From Crateriforma conspicua (lineage in GTDB: Bacteria > Planctomycetota > Planctomycetia > Pirellulales > Pirellulaceae), in assembly GCF_007752935.1 (NCBI RefSeq), contig NZ_CP036319.1, positions 5,932,501 through 5,996,500 of the forward strand: a stretch of 64,000 nt of DNA. The letters run 5' to 3'. The position numbers and the translations under genes are program-made. Under the pieces are notes generated by a model. It was not told the origin of the DNA, made no database searches, and saw only the letters and a list, made by a program, of their open reading frames with translations. This document shows positions 1 to 8,396 of the stretch, one piece after another. The first letter of the stretch is position 1. Every line of letters starts with the position of its first letter.

Positions 1-49
1 TCGACACCAACGAAAGGGCAGCGACGGAAAGCAGAGTCAGGCGAATCAT
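1..49 (-). CDS. Partial secreted protein (N-terminus only)
   Basis: Only the first 16 codons lie in the window; the gene runs off the left edge on the minus strand. They read MIRLTLLSVAALSLVS, a typical start of a Sec signal peptide with one arginine followed by a hydrophobic stretch. An AAGGAA Shine-Dalgarno sequence sits about six bases before the ATG. The gene lies 64 bases downstream of another small secreted protein on the same strand, so the two may be cotranscribed. The mature protein is not visible and no function can be given. Confidence 0.6.
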   Translation of the reverse strand, partial: MIRLTLLSVAALSLVS

Positions 50-113
50 GATTGGTTTCCTTGATTGAATGTTTTTGGGTCAGATGTATTCGGATCGGGG
101 TCGGCTGGCCGGA

Positions 114-614
114 TTACCAGCGACGGAAGAAATTGCGAGTCTTGGAATGGCTGAATGCGCGGGTTCGGTTCCCGAAACCGGTCGCCGTGCTGCCGCCGCC
201 CATGTTGCCGAATCCATGATTCGTTTGGCCGCCGACGATGACGCGAGAATTTCCGCCGGTCGATTGCACGCCGCCGTGGCTGACGTGCGTTCCGCCGCGA
301 CCGATCGACAGGTTGAAGTTGTGCCCTAGACCGACTCCGCCACTGTTAACCCCAATCGAATGGGACAGTGACAAACCGTTGGGGCCCGCACCGATCGCCA
401 AGCCGCGTCCCATGCTGCCGCCGGGTCCGACGCGAGATTCCGTGTCGGTATGGGTCCACTGCCCGCTGGCGGACGCATCCGCCCCGGCGAATCCCGGACC
501 GACATCAACGATCGTTCCGGCACTTTGTGCTGATGCGGCGGTGGCGATCACCGCGACGGCGGCAATCGAAAGGGTCAAACGACAAACAGTGGCGAAAACA
601 TTGGAAGCACGCAT
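114..614 (-). CDS. Small glycine-rich secreted protein, unknown function
   Basis: 166 residues. Residues 1-29 form a Sec signal peptide with a likely cleavage after an ASA motif (ATAASA/QSAG). The mature part is rich in Gly, Ser, Asn and His with loose GG repeats, has no cysteines, and ends in a basic, aromatic tail (RNFFRRW). I recognise no domain. The ATG at 614 is preferred over upstream in-frame codons because it gives a clean leader and has GGAG nine bases upstream. The composition suggests an extracellular or surface structural protein, which is inference only. A second secreted gene follows at the window edge on the same strand. Confidence 0.65.
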   Translation of the reverse strand: MRASNVFATVCRLTLSIAAVAVIATAASAQSAGTIVDVGPGFAGADASASGQWTHTDTESRVGPGGSMGRGLAIGAGPNGLSLSHSIGVNSGGVGLGHNFNLSIGRGGTHVSHGGVQSTGGNSRVIVGGQTNHGFGNMGGGSTATGFGNRTRAFSHSKTRNFFRRW

Positions 615-833
615 GGGATAGTCTCCGGGTGACAGAGTGTTTGGTGGTGGTGAACACTCCTCCTGGCGAGACCCGGTCCGCCAAGGGGACAAGCCCGGCG
701 GAAAAATCGTGAAACTTCTTCAAGAAACACGTGTGCTCCCCCCCTGCCAAAGAACGCCCAGCAGGCCAGATTCGCCCGTATTTCGGCCGTTTTCTGATCC
801 TTGAAACGGTTTTCGTGCACAGCGGGCGCGAAA

Positions 834-3131
834 TCACCCCTGGTCGCTGACCACCACGATCCAGCCGGTGTCGGCCACGTCATCGGGTCGGCCATGAATG
901 ATCACCGGTTCGGTCGCGACCACCCGAGGCCGACCATCGATCGGATCAGCCACCTCGGTCACCATCACTTCCTGATCATGCGAATTCCCGCGATCCAGGT
1001 CCCGCATTCTGATCCGGCGTCCACGCAAAGCTTGCTGGACCCATGCGTCTTCCATATAGCGTGGCGGATCGTCTTCGTTTTGCAGTCCCAATTCGGGATG
1101 CTGCAACAGCAACCCGCGACGTTTCTGGTACTGATCCACCCGAGTATCAACCAACCAGGTGTTGTCTCGCATGGCAAAATCGCCCAGTTCGACGGCCATC
1201 CCGATGACGCCGATTCGCCGTCGATCGGTCTGCTCGGCAGGCCCGTCATAGATGGGAACGGCAAAGGCCACCTTCAAGGTGTGCGAATTGGTGCTTTTGT
1301 AGGCGGCACACATGTGAACGATGCGTCCGGCCAGCGGACCGACGTCCCGAGCCTCCTCCGGTGTCAGGTCGTACCCCAGCCCGTGAAAGTAATCACGATG
1401 TCGATAGCTGCGACCAATACTGGGCTCTCGTTTGACCCGAGCGATCTGAATCCCCTGAACACTTTGCACGTACCAGGACTCTGTCTTCACCGCGTTCTGA
1501 TGTTCGATGAATCGATCCTGCAACCAGTTCTGAAGCTCCGGCTGCTCCGGTGCAAGTTCCTGTAGCACGACGGCACCAGCCCCACGTTCGGGATCAGGCG
1601 AAGCGGTTTTGATTTTGCGATTCAGTTCGACGACCAAGTCTCGCAAGACGCCCGATGACGCCTCGGATTCCAAAATCCGCCAACGCAAATCGATTTGATT
1701 GCCGATCGATTGCGCCAAGAACTGTGCACTCGCCCCGAGAGATGCCCGCCGTGATTGTTCGGCATTGTTCCGTGATTGTTCGGCATTGTTCCTTGCTTCA
1801 TCCGCCAGACGCTCCGCGGCTTCGGCATCTTTGCGCGCGAAAGTCTCCCGTGTCGCGTAAGCCCCCAAGGTCAAGAACGCGAAGGCCGAAAACACCCCAA
1901 ACAGCACCAATGCGATCAATGCAATCTGGGTCGCCACCCGATGCCGCCGGGCCAAACGAAACAATCGTCCGAACCAAGTTTCGCGATGAGCCGATACGGG
2001 GTCGTCGGCTAAAAACGCCTCCACGTCCTCGGCCATCTTCAGCGCGGTAGGATAACGATCGGCGGGCTGCAGAGACATCGCTTTGTGGGCGATCGCGGCC
2101 AGGGCCGCCGGCACGGCACCGCGAACGTCTTTGACCGGTCGAATCCGTCCGTCGATCACTTTTTCTTTGATCTCGACCACCGATTCGCCATCCACCGGCG
2201 TCGTCCCACACAGAATTTTGTATAGCGTGGCTCCCAGGCTATAGATGTCGCTGGCCGGGGTCGGGGCCAGCTTCGACGCCTGTTCGGGGCTCATATACAC
2301 TGGCGTTCCCGCACCGAGCCCGGACGTGCTGCTGTCACCCGATTGCACGGGCATCAGTGTGTTTTCCCCACTTTGACGAAACGGTTCATCGCGGACGACG
2401 GGAATCGCCAAGCCCCAGTCGACGACGATCGTTTCCCCGTATTTGCCCAACATCACATTGGCGGGTTTGATATCGCGGTGGACGATGCCACGGTTGTGGG
2501 CATAGGCAACCGTCTTGCAGACCGAAACAAAATGATTCAACAGCAATCGATAGCGCCGGTCGGTTTCCAACGGGTTCGTTTTCGATTCATCGTCACGGCT
2601 GTGCAACGAAGCGATCAAGTCGTCCATCGATTGGCCGTCGATAAAACGCATCGCATAGAAAGGGTCACCATCGGTCGTCCGCCCCACGCCGTACAACGGA
2701 ATCACACCGGGGTGTTCCAGCCGCGCGGTCACCTCGGCTTCTAACAGAAACCGTTCACGACAAACCTCATCGGCAACCAAATGCTTGTGCAAAAACTTCA
2801 CAGCCACACGCCGGTGTGCCGTCATGTCTTCGCCGACATAAACCGCGCCCAAGCCGCCGCGTTGTAAGAACTCCAGTTCCTCGATCGTCGTCCGCACCGG
2901 CAACGTCGCATCGGACCAGTCCGACATCGGCATGCCTTGACCGATGCGTCCATCGATCTCCGCCAACCGCGCGATCTTGTCACGAACCTCGGCGATCAAA
3001 TCCGGATGCGATCGACACAGTTCCTCGACACTCAAATCGGTGCCGTTCTCCTGAGCTTCCTCCCACACGTCCAACAGCTCATCGATCACCTGCTGTCGTG
3101 ATTCGTCGTCGTTTTCGGAGGGCACGTTCAT
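834..3131 (-). CDS. Membrane Ser/Thr protein kinase with periplasmic sensor domain
   Basis: 765 residues. A short N-terminal region is followed by a Hanks-type kinase domain at about residues 85-370. It has a glycine-rich loop (RGGLGAVYVGE), the VAVKF lysine, the catalytic HRDIKPANV loop, DWG in place of DFG, and a TPVYMSPEQ activation segment. One transmembrane helix lies near residues 400-425, then a coiled region with a repeated NNAEQSR heptad, then a C-terminal extracytoplasmic part of about 300 residues that resembles a Cache/PDC sensor (inference from layout and the motif GVIGMAVELGDF). The sigma factor gene at 3131-3775 ends in TGATG over this ATG, so the two are translationally coupled. 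The likely role is phosphorylation that controls the partner ECF sigma factor in response to an external signal. A GTG one codon upstream is the alternative start. Confidence 0.85.
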   Translation of the reverse strand: MNVPSENDDESRQQVIDELLDVWEEAQENGTDLSVEELCRSHPDLIAEVRDKIARLAEIDGRIGQGMPMSDWSDATLPVRTTIEELEFLQRGGLGAVYVGEDMTAHRRVAVKFLHKHLVADEVCRERFLLEAEVTARLEHPGVIPLYGVGRTTDGDPFYAMRFIDGQSMDDLIASLHSRDDESKTNPLETDRRYRLLLNHFVSVCKTVAYAHNRGIVHRDIKPANVMLGKYGETIVVDWGLAIPVVRDEPFRQSGENTLMPVQSGDSSTSGLGAGTPVYMSPEQASKLAPTPASDIYSLGATLYKILCGTTPVDGESVVEIKEKVIDGRIRPVKDVRGAVPAALAAIAHKAMSLQPADRYPTALKMAEDVEAFLADDPVSAHRETWFGRLFRLARRHRVATQIALIALVLFGVFSAFAFLTLGAYATRETFARKDAEAAERLADEARNNAEQSRNNAEQSRRASLGASAQFLAQSIGNQIDLRWRILESEASSGVLRDLVVELNRKIKTASPDPERGAGAVVLQELAPEQPELQNWLQDRFIEHQNAVKTESWYVQSVQGIQIARVKREPSIGRSYRHRDYFHGLGYDLTPEEARDVGPLAGRIVHMCAAYKSTNSHTLKVAFAVPIYDGPAEQTDRRRIGVIGMAVELGDFAMRDNTWLVDTRVDQYQKRRGLLLQHPELGLQNEDDPPRYMEDAWVQQALRGRRIRMRDLDRGNSHDQEVMVTEVADPIDGRPRVVATEPVIIHGRPDDVADTGWIVVVSDQG
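1751..1792 (-). repeat. Perfect 21-bp tandem duplication inside the kinase gene
   Basis: Two identical 21-base units follow each other at 1751-1771 and 1772-1792. On the coding strand each encodes the heptad NNAEQSR, placed just outside the transmembrane helix of the kinase. The unit length is exactly one coiled-coil heptad, so a gain or loss keeps both the reading frame and the helix phase. Confidence 0.9.
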
Positions 3132-3775
3132 CACAACGCGATGCTTTGGCGTGTCGAATCGCTCAGCTTTTCATGCAACATCAGCCTTGCCGAACGCCAC
3201 AGCCGCTTGATGGTTCGCGTCGATGTTCCCAACAGCTCGGCCGCCTCGTCCTGTTTCAGCTCGTGGTACCACAACAATTCGAACACCTCGCGTTCCTTGT
3301 CCGGCAGTCGATCGACGCATTCGTGAAAATCGCTCCAGGCTTGCAATTCCGCCGGATTTGCGGCGGCGTCACCGGGATCAAACGCCATCGCGCGACCGTC
3401 ACCGTCGTCCTGGTTGCCAGCCTGGGTCACATGATGAGCGCCCTGACCTTGAGGGCCGCGGTAATGACGGCACAGGTCGATCAATTCACGGCGGATCTGC
3501 AATGCGGCCAATCGAAAGAAATGGCGTGCGTCTTCGATCTTCGTCGACGACATGGCCTGGTAAAGACGCATCGACGCATTTTGAAAGACATCCTCGGTCT
3601 GTTCCCACCGTCCGACGCCACGAAAATCGCGTTTCATTTTGGTGGTCAGACGCATCAGACGTTCCTGCGTCAAATTCAACAGTTCGCCTCGAACGGCGGT
3701 GTCACCATCGCGGAGCAATTCAAGGCAGCGTTCGACGGCGATCGTTTGTTCACCACGGGCAGAATCATCGGGCAT
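3131..3775 (-). CDS. ECF-type RNA polymerase sigma factor
   Basis: 214 residues with a sigma-70 region 2 in the first half (RLTTKMKRDFRGVGRWEQTEDVFQNASMRL) and a region 4 helix-turn-helix near the C-terminus (ELKQDEAAELLGTSTRTIKRLWRSARLML). The middle linker is rich in Gly, Gln and Asp. Length and motifs fit the planctomycete ECF class that is encoded beside Ser/Thr kinases. The stop codon overlaps the start of the kinase gene by one base, so kinase and sigma factor should be made together. No anti-sigma gene lies next to it, which suggests control through the kinase. The start at 3775 has only a weak ribosome binding site. Confidence 0.87.
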   Translation of the reverse strand: MPDDSARGEQTIAVERCLELLRDGDTAVRGELLNLTQERLMRLTTKMKRDFRGVGRWEQTEDVFQNASMRLYQAMSSTKIEDARHFFRLAALQIRRELIDLCRHYRGPQGQGAHHVTQAGNQDDGDGRAMAFDPGDAAANPAELQAWSDFHECVDRLPDKEREVFELLWYHELKQDEAAELLGTSTRTIKRLWRSARLMLHEKLSDSTRQSIAL

Positions 3776-4072
3776 TTCGTCGTGGTCCCTTTGCGTCGGT
3801 CATCCGATTCTTTCGGATTTCGGAAACGATTTTTGCCCCTCACAGTCGCACGCGGCTCGCACGGTTGCTCGCATTTCACACGTTTGCGCTCGGCACAATC
3901 GTACCACCAAGCCGAACCGTTGATGCCTGGAAACGGGGCGGAGACAGATTCGAGAGATTTTTTTGGCGATCCGGTGTCCCTTTTTTCCGGTCACGTCCGC
4001 TGGGTGTAAGTGTTCCGGCAATCAAACACGCCGACTGACCACTTCACTTCGAAACCATTTGGGAACCGACCG

Positions 4073-4555
4073 ATGAAAACGCTGACCGCCTGCACCGCCG
4101 TCCTTGCCGCCATGATCACCTTCACCACCGCCAGTGCCGACCAACGCGTCTTGGTTCAGCCCAATCCGGGCACCGGACCGGCCGCCAGCTATTTCCTGGG
4201 CGTGTACACCGAAACCGTCGCGGTCACGCTTCCCGGCGGTCCCGTCGGCCCGGTTGCCGCCGCTCAAGTCGGCGTCCGAGTCGTCCCATCACCCGGCCCT
4301 GGTCCCGTTCACTACGTCCAGCGTGTGACGGGTGTCGTCCCGGGGTCGCCGGCCGCCCACATCGGCTTGGAACCCGGCGATCAGCTGGTCACCGGAAACG
4401 GTCGACCGCTGACGTGCCGAAACGCTCTGATCCACGCCGTGAATCAAAGCGGGGGCCAGTTGAACTTGGTCGTGATCAATGTTCGCACGGGCCAGCCGAT
4501 GAATCTGACCGCTTACCCGCGTTACCAAGGCGGCCCGGTGGCGCTGAACCGTTGA
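4073..4555 (+). CDS. Small secreted PDZ-domain protein
   Basis: 160 residues. Residues 1-22 are a signal peptide (MKTLTACTAVLAAMITFTTASA). The C-terminal half carries a PDZ-like fold: VTGVVPGSPAAHIGLEPGDQLVTGNGRP is the usual binding-groove and turn region, followed by LNLVVINVRTG. No protease domain is present, so it probably binds peptides or other proteins in the periplasm. It lies between two divergent ECF sigma factor/kinase modules and is followed by a strong terminator, so it forms its own transcription unit. The ATG at 4073 is chosen because the leader starts there; longer in-frame extensions lack a leader. Confidence 0.75.
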   Translation: MKTLTACTAVLAAMITFTTASADQRVLVQPNPGTGPAASYFLGVYTETVAVTLPGGPVGPVAAAQVGVRVVPSPGPGPVHYVQRVTGVVPGSPAAHIGLEPGDQLVTGNGRPLTCRNALIHAVNQSGGQLNLVVINVRTGQPMNLTAYPRYQGGPVALNR

Positions 4556-4628
4556 AGCTCAGCATCTTTGAAATCCCGAACCGCTTCAGCACGAACATCA
4601 CCTGCCTTCACGACTGCGTTTCACCCAG

Positions 4629-4665
4629 CCAAGACCGCGGATCCCGCGATCTTGGCTTTTTTTGT
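4629..4665 (+). terminator. Rho-independent terminator after the PDZ gene
   Basis: A hairpin with an eight-base outer stem (AGCCAAGA/TCTTGGCT), one C-A mismatch, a CGCG inner stem and a five-base loop is followed directly by seven T residues. It separates the PDZ gene from the sigma factor gene that starts at 4711. Confidence 0.85.
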
Positions 4666-4710
4666 GTCAAATGCGATTCGACGGCGTGTGTAAGTTGTTG
4701 GTCCCCACCG

Positions 4711-5319
4711 ATGTCCACGACGACCACGCCCACGATGAATCTGCCCGAAACCCGCGCCAGCCTGCTGATCCGCCTGCGCGACCGCGACGACGCGGCCGCT
4801 TGGCAGGAATTCGTGCAGATCTATCGGCCGGTGATCGTGCGGGTCGCCACCGCCAAAGGCATCCAACGGGCCGACGCCGATGACTTGGCTCAACAAGTCC
4901 TGATGTCCGTTTGTGGTGCCATCGATCGGTTCGATCACGCTTCGAATCAAGCCAAATTCCGAACCTGGCTGCGTCGGATCGCCGACAACGCCACTTTGAA
5001 CGCGTTGACACGCGGTCGGCCGGATCGCGGCAGCGGTGACAGTGCGTTGCACCGGTGGCTGGATCAACACCCCGATCCGGACCCCGGTGATTCGCGCATG
5101 CTGCAAACCGAACTACGTCGCGAACACTTCCAGGCTGCCGCCCGCGCCGTGCGAGGCGAATTCAGCGACGCGACCTGGCAATCGTTCTGGCGAACCGCCG
5201 TGCTGGGAGAAAACATCGACGACGTGGCCGACGCTTTGGGACGCACCAAGGGAAGCGTGTACGCATCCCGCAGCCGCGTCATGCGACGCATCCGTGAAAA
5301 GGTCGAACCATGGCAGTGA
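4711..5319 (+). CDS. ECF-type RNA polymerase sigma factor
   Basis: 202 residues. Region 2 is seen in the N-terminal half (WQEFVQIYRPVIVRVATAKG, then DADDLAQQVLMSV, the helix that contacts core polymerase) followed by FRTWLRRIADNATLN. Region 4 lies at the C-terminus (GENIDDVADALGRTKGSVYASRSRVMRRI). Its sequence differs clearly from the sigma factor at 3131-3775, so they belong to different ECF groups. The gene overlaps the following kinase gene by ten bases. The open frame extends far upstream, but ATG 4711 is the first start after the terminator. No good Shine-Dalgarno sequence is visible. Confidence 0.87.
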   Translation: MSTTTTPTMNLPETRASLLIRLRDRDDAAAWQEFVQIYRPVIVRVATAKGIQRADADDLAQQVLMSVCGAIDRFDHASNQAKFRTWLRRIADNATLNALTRGRPDRGSGDSALHRWLDQHPDPDPGDSRMLQTELRREHFQAAARAVRGEFSDATWQSFWRTAVLGENIDDVADALGRTKGSVYASRSRVMRRIREKVEPWQ

Positions 5320-6656
5320 ATCCTTCCATCCCACCACCCGATCCCTCGGTGAACGAATGCAACCGAGAAACGATCGAAGCCTTTCTAAGCGATCAGCTTA
5401 GCCAGCAAGACGTTCTCCGTTTCGAAGCCCACTTGGAAACGTGTGACCAATGTCGACGCCATTTGGATCAAACGGCCGCGGATAATTCTTATTGGACCGA
5501 TGCGCGGTCGCTGCTGTCGGATTTGGATTTCCAAGTCGACCCGGCGCCCGACCTTAGCTTTTTGCAACCAACCGACGATCCCGACATGTTGGGCCGATTG
5601 GGAACGCTGGAAATCAGCGGTGTGATCGGCACCGGTGGAATGGGCATCGTACTGAAAGCCTTGGATCGATCGCTGAATCGATTCGTCGCGGTCAAAGTCT
5701 TGGCCCCACACTTGGCATCCAGCGCCGCGGCTAGAACTCGATTCACACGCGAAGCCCAGGCGGCCGCCGCGGTGGTCCACGACAACGTGATCGCAATCCA
5801 CGGTGTTGAAACGTCTGGCACGCTGCCCTACCTAACGATGCCGTATGTGAAGGGTGAATCACTGCAGCGTCGCATCGATCGGCTGGGTCCACTTCCCATC
5901 GAAGAAATCCTGCGAATCGGAATGCAGATCGCTCGCGGTCTTGCCGCCGCCCACCAACAAGGTTTGATCCACCGCGACATCAAGCCATCGAACATCCTGT
6001 TACCGCACGACGTTCAACGCGTGGTCATCACGGATTTCGGCCTGGCAAGAACGGTCGACGACGCCACGCTGACACGCAGCGGTGTGATCGCAGGCACCCC
6101 ACAGTTCATGTCGCCCGAACAAGCCCGTGGTGACACGATCGATCCACGCTCGGACCTTTTTTCACTGGGCAGCGTGGTGTACGCGATGGCCAGCGGTCGG
6201 CCACCGTTCCGCGCCGATTCCCCCTACGCGATCATCCGCCGCATCGTTGATGACGGTGCCAAACCGCTGCGCCAAATCGATCCGTCGCTTCCCGCTTGGT
6301 TCGAAAACTTGGTCGAACGACTGCACGCCAAGGATCCAGACAGACGGATTTCATCGGCAGAACAAGCCGCGGAACTTTTCAAAGCATGCCTGGCTCACGT
6401 TCAAAATGACACCGCACCTTTGCCCCCGGCACTACTGGCGCCATTGCCAAACGCTGGCCAGCGCTGGCGGCCATTCCGCTGGCTTGTGTCAGCGATCGCT
6501 GCGGCACTGATTGTGATCACGATTTGGTTTTTCTTTGACCGCACCGGAACACAACTCGATCGCCAAACTGGATCCGCCAGTGATTCATTCGTCGAAAGTG
6601 ACCAGCTGTTACTGCAAGTTGAATCGGAGATCGATCAAATGCTTGAAGAATTCTGA
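5310..6656 (+). CDS. Ser/Thr protein kinase with N-terminal anti-sigma-like zinc finger
   Basis: 448 residues. Residues 15-55 hold a zinc-binding anti-sigma signature (HLETCDQC, H41, C45, C48, preceded by the typical LSDQLSQQDVLRFEA helix). The kinase domain follows at about 95-365: glycine loop GTGGMGIVLKA, K129 in VAVKVL, D223 in HRDIKPSN, canonical DFG, and GTPQFMSPEQAR. A single transmembrane helix lies near residues 393-412 and a short periplasmic tail ends the protein. The start overlaps the sigma factor gene by ten bases. The architecture suggests that the zinc-finger part holds the partner sigma factor and that phosphorylation controls its release, which is inference. Sigma factor/kinase pairs of this kind are known in planctomycetes. 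Confidence 0.88.
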   Translation: MAVNPSIPPPDPSVNECNRETIEAFLSDQLSQQDVLRFEAHLETCDQCRRHLDQTAADNSYWTDARSLLSDLDFQVDPAPDLSFLQPTDDPDMLGRLGTLEISGVIGTGGMGIVLKALDRSLNRFVAVKVLAPHLASSAAARTRFTREAQAAAAVVHDNVIAIHGVETSGTLPYLTMPYVKGESLQRRIDRLGPLPIEEILRIGMQIARGLAAAHQQGLIHRDIKPSNILLPHDVQRVVITDFGLARTVDDATLTRSGVIAGTPQFMSPEQARGDTIDPRSDLFSLGSVVYAMASGRPPFRADSPYAIIRRIVDDGAKPLRQIDPSLPAWFENLVERLHAKDPDRRISSAEQAAELFKACLAHVQNDTAPLPPALLAPLPNAGQRWRPFRWLVSAIAAALIVITIWFFFDRTGTQLDRQTGSASDSFVESDQLLLQVESEIDQMLEEF

Positions 6657-6726
6657 CCGTGAATGATTCACGCTGACTTCGCAATGCACTCCATTCCCTC
6701 GGCCATCTGTTTGAAAGGCTGTTTTG

Positions 6727-8310
6727 ATGAACCGAATTCCAATACGAATCGCCGCATACCTCTCGTTCTGCATACTCTTGGCTGCACAGGGGCACGCTCA
6801 AGAATCAGACTCGGTTCCCATCTACATTGACAGCATCAAATCTGATTCGAAGACGTCGTTGTCGCAGCAACTGGTTCCCGATCCGCTTGCCAGCGACTTG
6901 GATTCCGAGATCAAAAAAGCTGAACTGTTGATGAAACTGAAGCAAGACGAACTTCAAGCGGCCCAGAGTGCTGGCGCGCTCGTTGACAAGAAGATGCAGA
7001 ATTTTGAGACCAAACGCAGTGAAGCATTTGCCTCACACGATAAGCGTCGACAGGCTCTGCTCGATCGACTTCGTGACATTGAAGATGAAATAGCCCAAAA
7101 CGACCCTGTCGGATCCCCGATGGGCAATGTCATTCAATCCGCCAAAAACAACCTGCAATCGCATGACCAGGCAAAGAAAAAGCTGGACGAGTCTTTCGAT
7201 TCAATGCTATTGGAGTTGCGACAAGATGAAACACAATCGCGATTGGCGTTGCGTCAGGCGGAAACTGAATTGGAATTTGCCAAACTGCAGCTTGCATCGG
7301 TGAAGAAGGAAGCCGATCGACGCAAGAAAACGTCTGGCACCGCGGCGAAGAAACCTGAGAAGGACGCACCGCCGGAAGTCTTGTCCGACGTCGACCTGGC
7401 TCAAGAAGACTTGGCCGATTGCCGGATGCACATCGTCGGTTTGTACCGCGCCGCCGATGACCGCAGCAGCGATGAAGTTTTTGTCGATGTCAAACCGCTG
7501 GATCACCCCAGCGTGATCGTCGTTTCGTCCTATATGGAAGTACTTTGGCGGATCCGAATCGCCAAAGATTCGGACGTCAAACTGGTCATCGCAACGGGAT
7601 ACTTTGCACAAGATCTGACACTGACCACCGACAGCAAACAGGTTCCGGTGTTGAACCTTTCCTACTTTCGCCAAGACAAACAACCACAACGCCGCGGACT
7701 TTGGGCGTATGCGTATTCCTGGACAACCGACGAAGGACGCAAAATGGCCCGGATGCTGTACGACATCACCGGCCTGACTGCCAGCAGTTTCCAAGGCATG
7801 GAAAGCGCCCGATTGGTCCAGATCGACGGTGTCCGAGGCAAACTGACCAACCGTCAAGCCAAAGAACCGATCCCCGGCTTGCTGACCGACGCGGAACGCA
7901 TGGCCGAACCGGTGGAATTTCCCGACGAGGCCGACGCCTCCGATTCGCCACCGGGCAAGGTCGAATCCGACATCGACGAACTGTATGCCGCCGAGGCCAG
8001 TGCGAAGATTGCCATTCGCAAGACGCAAGACAAGGTTGCCGAGATTCGCGAGCAACTGGAAAACATCGACACAGAAATTGGGGATCTGACCCGTCAACTG
8101 ACCGGTTCTGGAAAACAAGACCCAGCCACCGTCGACCAACTTCGCCAAGCGGTTCGCAAACAGTTTCAATTGCGTCAGCAAGAACAAGAACAGCGTGTCC
8201 AGACCGCCGGCATGAAGTTGCAACTGGTCGAAATTCGCCGCATGCTGCGTCAGCGAGACGAGGACACGATCGTTGATCGGACGGTTCAAGCCATCCTTGA
8301 TCGACGATAG
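6727..8310 (+). CDS. Secreted coiled-coil protein of the sigma/kinase operon
   Basis: 527 residues. Residues 1-24 form a signal peptide ending in GHA/QE. Long coiled-coil stretches, rich in Glu, Lys, Gln and Ala, occupy about residues 55-210 and 415-515. Between them lies a globular part (about 230-370) with segments such as HPSVIVVSSYMEVLWRIRI and VKLVIATGYFAQDL. I do not recognise this central part as a named domain. The gene starts 70 bases after the kinase on the same strand and is probably in its operon, so it may be a periplasmic sensor or partner of the kinase tail. A TTG one codon upstream is a possible alternative start. Confidence 0.7.
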   Translation: MNRIPIRIAAYLSFCILLAAQGHAQESDSVPIYIDSIKSDSKTSLSQQLVPDPLASDLDSEIKKAELLMKLKQDELQAAQSAGALVDKKMQNFETKRSEAFASHDKRRQALLDRLRDIEDEIAQNDPVGSPMGNVIQSAKNNLQSHDQAKKKLDESFDSMLLELRQDETQSRLALRQAETELEFAKLQLASVKKEADRRKKTSGTAAKKPEKDAPPEVLSDVDLAQEDLADCRMHIVGLYRAADDRSSDEVFVDVKPLDHPSVIVVSSYMEVLWRIRIAKDSDVKLVIATGYFAQDLTLTTDSKQVPVLNLSYFRQDKQPQRRGLWAYAYSWTTDEGRKMARMLYDITGLTASSFQGMESARLVQIDGVRGKLTNRQAKEPIPGLLTDAERMAEPVEFPDEADASDSPPGKVESDIDELYAAEASAKIAIRKTQDKVAEIREQLENIDTEIGDLTRQLTGSGKQDPATVDQLRQAVRKQFQLRQQEQEQRVQTAGMKLQLVEIRRMLRQRDEDTIVDRTVQAILDRR

Positions 8311-8330
8311 AAACCATAGTCGTCGGACAC

Positions 8331-8367
8331 AAAAAAAGCCGGGATCACATCGCATTGTGATCCCGGC
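8331..8367 (-). terminator. Rho-independent terminator of the large cytochrome gene
   Basis: A perfect twelve-base stem (GCCGGGATCACA paired with TGTGATCCCGGC) with a six-base loop is followed, on the minus strand, by seven T residues. It lies 30 bases beyond the stop of the minus-strand gene at 8397-12350. On the plus strand it lacks a T tract. Confidence 0.9.
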
Positions 8368-8396
8368 TGAACAGCCAACATTCCGGCTTGTCGTAC

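Noticed and set aside
2816-4009. Plus-strand open frame of about 400 codons opposite the kinase and sigma factor genes
   Set aside because: It is antisense to two genes with clear motifs, has the Arg/Pro/His-rich composition of a shadow frame and no ribosome binding site.
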